A stretch of 5,701 nt of DNA, taken from contig JAKSCF010000621.1 in assembly GCA_022360735.1 (NCBI GenBank), positions 1 to 5,701 on the forward strand, in the 5' to 3' direction. The position numbers were made by a program, and so were the translations under genes. Below the pieces are notes generated by a model, which was not told where the DNA came from, ran no database searches, and saw nothing but the letters and a program-made list of their open reading frames with translations. Of this stretch, positions 5,298 through 5,701 are shown piece after piece. The stretch is from Clostridia bacterium. Its GTDB lineage: Bacteria > Bacillota_A > Clostridia > Peptostreptococcales > JAAYPU01. Position 1 is the stretch's first letter. Every line of letters starts with the position of its first letter.

Positions 5298-5701
5298 GTC
5301 AAGAAATGATTTTTATGAGGTTCTGGGTGTCGGTAAAGGGGCTTCATCTGATGAGATAAAAAGAGCATTTAGAAAAAAAGCCATGCAATATCATCCTGAT
5401 AAAAATCCAGGAGATAAAAAAGCAGAAGAAAAGTTTAAGGAAGTCAATGAAGCATACGAAATACTTTCAGATCCTCAGAAAAAAGATAGATATGATAAAT
5501 TTGGTCATGCCGGAGTAGATCCCAGTTCTGGAGGTTTCGGCGGTGGAGCTGGCTTTGGCGGCTTTGAAGATATTTTCAGTGATATATTTGATATGTTTGG
5601 CGGCGGTTTTTCGTCTTCCAGACGCAGAAGCGGTCCGGCAAAAGGATCCGATATACAACAACGACTTACCATTACTTTTGAAGAGGCAGCTTTTGGTGCA
5701 G
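5296..5701 (+). CDS. dnaJ: Chaperone protein DnaJ (Hsp40), N-terminal part, cut by window edge
   Basis: The first 135 codons of dnaJ; the reading frame is open at the window end. The J-domain (about 4-70) starts [10 protein letters not shown] and has the HPD tripeptide at 33-35, which stimulates DnaK ATPase, then the helix-IV motif YDKFGHAG. A Gly/Phe-rich linker with the DIF-type segment [12 protein letters not shown] lies at about 77-105, and [18 protein letters not shown] opens the first C-terminal substrate-binding domain. The zinc-binding CxxCxGxG repeats would lie beyond the window. The start is TTG 5296, four bases after the ribosome site GAGGGTGA (5284-5291). No in-frame ATG occurs before residue 30, which would remove much of the J-domain. 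It sits 246 nt after dnaK, a wide gap for this operon. Confidence 0.96.
   Translation, partial: MSRNDFYEVLGVGKGASSDEIKRAFRKKAMQYHPDKNPGDKKAEEKFKEVNEAYEILSDPQKKDRYDKFGHAGVDPSSGGFGGGAGFGGFEDIFSDIFDMFGGGFSSSRRRSGPAKGSDIQQRLTITFEEAAFGA

Noticed and set aside
1..5701. CRISPR array, tRNA or rRNA gene, complete insertion sequence or phage module
   Set aside because: No regularly spaced repeats, cloverleaf structure, ribosomal RNA signature, transposase or integrase was seen on either strand.

Overview
The window carries the conserved Firmicutes heat-shock chaperone cluster hemW-hrcA-grpE-dnaK-dnaJ, all on the + strand. dnaJ is cut by the right edge. The DNA is AT-rich, Shine-Dalgarno sites are strong, and a perfect CIRCE operator precedes hrcA. 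DnaK is of the short Gram-positive type, lacking about 24 residues of the N-terminal domain found in E. coli DnaK. Gene order and protein character point to a low-GC member of the Clostridia; I cannot name the genus.

Layout: 1-216 is non-coding and repeat-rich, with a 17-bp hairpin, a 10-bp tandem duplication, and a second small palindrome followed by a C-rich tail that looks like a degenerate mobile repeat. hemW (217-1353) encodes the radical-SAM heme chaperone. A 144-nt leader (1354-1497) holds an inverted repeat, a sigma-A-type promoter and CIRCE. hrcA (1498-2535) encodes the repressor that binds CIRCE. grpE (2558-3118) follows after 22 nt. An 89-nt gap contains a good candidate internal promoter overlapped by a palindrome, then dnaK (3208-5049). 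A 246-nt gap holds a hairpin, a near-copy of the element upstream of hrcA, a candidate promoter and a long stem-loop. dnaJ begins at 5296 with a TTG codon and runs off the window.

The genes form one circuit. DnaJ delivers substrates to DnaK and stimulates ATP hydrolysis, GrpE exchanges nucleotide, and HrcA represses the operon through CIRCE until heat stress withdraws it from the DNA. hemW is a usual neighbour but is not part of the chaperone cycle.

The coding content is ordinary and well known; I see no undescribed multi-gene system. What deserves a second look is in the gaps: a roughly 30-nt element repeated upstream of hrcA and of dnaJ, a probable HrcA-independent dnaK promoter, and a structured dnaJ leader in which a weak hairpin could cover the UUG start codon.
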